A stretch of DNA of 64,000 bases. Source: Parvularcula oceani (GTDB lineage: Bacteria > Pseudomonadota > Alphaproteobacteria > Caulobacterales > Parvularculaceae). The stretch lies in NCBI RefSeq assembly GCF_000733125.1, contig NZ_JPHU01000002.1, positions 186,001 to 250,000 of the forward strand, given 5' to 3'. The stretch's first letter is position 1. Every line of letters starts with the position of its first letter. Positions 61,842 through 64,000 of this stretch are shown piece after piece. A model generated the notes under the pieces. It was given only the letters and a program-made list of their open reading frames with translations. It ran no database searches and had not been told where the DNA came from. The translations under genes and the position numbers were made by a program.

Positions 61842-62606
61842 TCAGCTGTCGCGGGCGACCGGGAAGGGGCCGAAGGCCTGCTGGACGGGCATGACCTCGA
61901 CGGTGTTGACGTTCACATGCGGGGGCAGGACCAGCACGTTCCCGATCAGATGGGCGACGTCGTCCCCGGTGAGCGGCTTCATCTTCTCATAGACCTTGCC
62001 GGCCTTGTCCCGGTCGCCGCCGAAGCGGACCTCGGAGAACTCCGTATCGGTCATGCCCGGCTCGACGCAGGTCACGCGCACCATCGACCCCAGAAGATCC
62101 GCGCGGAGGTTCAGCGAGAACTGGTGCACGAAAGCCTTGGTGCCGCCATAGGCGTTCCCGCCGGGATAGGGATAGCTGCCCGCGACCGAGCCGATATTGA
62201 CGATATCCGCGCGCGGCCGCTCCTTGAGCTGCGGCAGGAAGGCGCGGGTCATGTGGACGAGGCCGCGGATATTGGTGTCGATCATCCGGTCCCAGTCGGA
62301 GAGCTCGGCCGTGTCCGCGCCGCCGAGGCCGAGCGCGAGCCCGGCATTGTTCACCAGGATGTCGGGCGCGAATTCCTTCGGCAGATCCTCCGGCAGGCTG
62401 GCGACGGCATCCGTGTCCGTCACGTCGAGCGGCACCGCGTGGCATTTCGCCCCGCCGACGGCCTTGATTTCCGCCAGGCGATCCTGCCGCCGTCCCGCTG
62501 CCACGACGCGGCCGCCGCCCGCGAGGATCCGGGCGGCGAGCGCCCGGCCGATGCCTGAGGTCGCGCCGGTGATGAGGGCGCAGCGGCCTTCGAAGCTCTG
62601 GGTCAC
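61842..62606 (-). CDS. SDR family oxidoreductase (YdfG-like)
   Basis: The 254-residue protein has ALITGATSGIGRALAARIL, VNNAGLALG, IGSVAGSYPYPGGNAYGGTK with catalytic Ser and Tyr-x3-Lys, and EPGMTDTEFSEVRF. The last of these and the PHVNVNTVEVMPVQQAF ending are typical of YdfG-type 3-hydroxy acid/malonic semialdehyde/serine dehydrogenases. The GTG at 62606 has a strong AGGAGGG nearby and begins the Rossmann domain; a longer ATG start would run into the carboxylase gene. It lies 16 nt downstream of that carboxylase gene. Confidence 0.9.
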   Translation of the reverse strand: MTQSFEGRCALITGATSGIGRALAARILAGGGRVVAAGRRQDRLAEIKAVGGAKCHAVPLDVTDTDAVASLPEDLPKEFAPDILVNNAGLALGLGGADTAELSDWDRMIDTNIRGLVHMTRAFLPQLKERPRADIVNIGSVAGSYPYPGGNAYGGTKAFVHQFSLNLRADLLGSMVRVTCVEPGMTDTEFSEVRFGGDRDKAGKVYEKMKPLTGDDVAHLIGNVLVLPPHVNVNTVEVMPVQQAFGPFPVARDS

Positions 62607-62622
62607 GGGTCCCTCCTCCTTC

Positions 62623-64000
62623 TCACTCGGCCGCATCGAAGCCGACGAGCAGCACGCCTTCGGCGACGCTGTCTCCTTCGGCGAAGGGCAGTTCGCGCAC
62701 GGTGCCCGCACCCGGCGCCTTGACGACATGCTCCATCTTCATCGCCTCGATGGTGAGGAGCGGGGTATCCGCCTCGACCTCGGCGCCGACATCCACGAGG
62801 ACGCCCGTGACGGTCGCGGGCATGGGGCTGAGGAGGCCGGCGGCATCCGCCCCGCCATCGCCCGCCGCCGTCAGCGGGTCGTGATAGGCGAGCTCGCCGC
62901 GCGCATCGCGACCCGAGCCGAAAGCGAGGCCGCCCGGCGCCTCGTCGAAGCGCAGAGCGAGGCGGCGGCCGCCGATCAGCGCAGACGCGCCCTTTCCATC
63001 CGTCTCGACCGCTTCGAGCGTCAGCGCCTCGCCTCCGACCGCGCCTTCCCAGCGGCCCGCGGCCACCTCGTCCATCGTAACGGCCAGAGGGCCGTCCGGC
63101 CCCTCGAAGCGCGCATGCGCCGCGGCGGGGAGGTTGAGGCGGAAGCCGCCGCCGGCCTGAGCGGTTCGCCAGATCGCGGCGAGCGCGAGGACGGGAGGCT
63201 CGGGCGCCCGCCCGCGCGTCACCGCCTCGCCCGCCTCGTCCAGGAAGGCCGTGCTGACCGCGCCCGCGACGAAGTCTTCATGGGTGACGATGCGGCGGAG
63301 GAAATCCGCATTCGTGGTCACGCCGCGCACGCGGGTCCGGGCGAGCGCATCGGCGAGCCGCGCCAGCGCCGCCTCCCGGGTCTCGGCCTTGGCGATCACT
63401 TTCGCGATCATCGGATCGTAGAAGGGCGTCACCGTGTCGCCCTCGGCCACGCCGGCATCGATGCGGATGCCCCGCCCGCGCGGCAGGCGCAGCGTGTCGA
63501 GGCGGCCCGTGCTCGGCATGTAGCCCTTTGCCGGATCCTCGGCATAGAGCCGCGCCTCGACCGAATGGCCCTCGCAAGCGATCTCGTCCTGCGTAAGCGG
63601 CAGGTCCTCCCCGCTCGCGATGCGCAGCTGCCATTCGACGAGGTCGATGCCGGTCACGCCCTCGGTCACCGGGTGCTCGACCTGAAGCCGGGTGTTCATC
63701 TCCATGAAATAGACCGAGTCTTTTCCGTCATAGAGGAATTCGACCGTGCCCGCGCCGCGATAGGAGACGGCGCGCGCCGCCTCCACGCCCGCCTCGAGAA
63801 GGCGAGTCCGGACATTGGCGGGCAGGTCGGGCGCGGGCGCCTCCTCGATCACTTTCTGGTAGCGGCGCTGGACCGAGCAGTCGCGCTCGAAGAGGTGGAC
63901 GATATTGCCCCGGCCGTCGCCGAAGACCTGCACCTCGACATGGCGCGGGGTCTTGAGAAACTTTTCGACCAGGAAACGGTCGTCGCCGAACGCGGACTTC
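62623..64000 (-). CDS. Acyl-CoA carboxylase biotin-carboxylase/carrier subunit, 3' part
   Basis: This gene continues past the window end; at least 458 residues are visible. They include the biotin carboxylase ATP-grasp end and C-terminal domain (EKFLKTPRHVEVQVFGD, VYFMEMNTRLQVEHPVTE, YMPSTGRLDTLRLPRG) and the biotin carrier domain with the biotinylated Lys in IEAMKMEHVV. Length and order fit the alpha subunit of methylcrotonyl-, propionyl- or geranyl-CoA carboxylase. The spacer region between BC and BCCP and the neighbouring SDR point to leucine degradation (mccA/liuD), but this cannot be settled without the 5' end and the beta subunit. Confidence 0.9.
   Translation of the reverse strand, partial: KSAFGDDRFLVEKFLKTPRHVEVQVFGDGRGNIVHLFERDCSVQRRYQKVIEEAPAPDLPANVRTRLLEAGVEAARAVSYRGAGTVEFLYDGKDSVYFMEMNTRLQVEHPVTEGVTGIDLVEWQLRIASGEDLPLTQDEIACEGHSVEARLYAEDPAKGYMPSTGRLDTLRLPRGRGIRIDAGVAEGDTVTPFYDPMIAKVIAKAETREAALARLADALARTRVRGVTTNADFLRRIVTHEDFVAGAVSTAFLDEAGEAVTRGRAPEPPVLALAAIWRTAQAGGGFRLNLPAAAHARFEGPDGPLAVTMDEVAAGRWEGAVGGEALTLEAVETDGKGASALIGGRRLALRFDEAPGGLAFGSGRDARGELAYHDPLTAAGDGGADAAGLLSPMPATVTGVLVDVGAEVEADTPLLTIEAMKMEHVVKAPGAGTVRELPFAEGDSVAEGVLLVGFDAAE

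Overview
The window is about 64 kb of GC-rich (roughly two-thirds G+C), densely packed bacterial chromosome. The gene content points to an alphaproteobacterium: the tail of a GcrA cell-cycle regulator, a CtrA-type box (TTAA-N7-TTAA), a PhyR general-stress regulator with EcfG-type promoters (GGAAC-N17-CGTT), fabA/fabB/fabI, the ihfB-lapA-trpF-trpB and trpA-accD-folC blocks, timA-mltA-smr with fxsA, sdhCDAB with zapE, and rpmI-rplT-pheS-pheT. A Caulobacterales/Hyphomonadaceae/Parvularcula-like host is my best guess, but this rests on recognising families, not on a search. No complete prophage, insertion sequence, CRISPR array or rRNA operon is visible.

Layout. 1-0.8 kb: end of gcrA, a cluster of GC-rich hairpin repeats, and a small reverse-strand transcription unit with its own terminator. 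0.8-7.5 kb: a secreted S9 peptidase, a K+(Na+)/H+ antiporter, then a proline-editing deacylase, a CnoX-type thioredoxin/TPR protein, a Lon N-domain protein and a Trm112-like protein. 7.5-17.2 kb: an SH3-like secreted protein broken by a 10-bp tandem repeat, fabA-fabB, a MHYT hybrid histidine kinase, fabI, trpA-accD-folC-dut. 17.2-20 kb: a MoeB/ThiF-type E1 protein, a YpfJ-like metallopeptidase, a DUF2721 protein, secB. 20-27.4 kb: exopolysaccharide genes (Wzz-like protein plus separate tyrosine kinase, divergent from rmlCBDA) and a glycosyltransferase. 27.4-32.5 kb: EcfG-type promoter, phyR and udgX, then a baeRF protein, an SDR and a GT4 glycosyltransferase.

32.5-39.6 kb is a long reverse-strand series: rpmI, rplT, a methyltransferase, pheS, a membrane protein, an acyl-CoA thioesterase, a low-GC NYN nuclease gene, pheT and tRNA-Thr(CGT). 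39.6-43.7 kb: a PiT-like transporter, smr, mltA, timA (behind a second EcfG-type promoter) and divergent fxsA. 43.8-50 kb: sdhCDA and sdhB, separated by a TonB-C-like lipoprotein, a serine hydrolase and about 0.9 kb of repeats. 50-56.7 kb: threonine dehydratase-like enzyme, zapE, a GGCT-like protein, putA, ubiE. 56.8-64 kb: ihfB-lapA-trpF-trpB, a secreted protein of unknown function, two SDRs and the 3' part of an acyl-CoA carboxylase biotin-carrying subunit.

The strongest themes for follow-up are: two perfect EcfG-type promoters, one driving phyR-udgX and the other timA-mltA-smr; housekeeping operons that are split or interrupted (trp, sdh, phe, fab, secB/fxsA); a dispersed family of hairpin repeats shared by two distant intergenic regions; and a repeat-length frameshift in the SH3-like gene next to a CtrA box.
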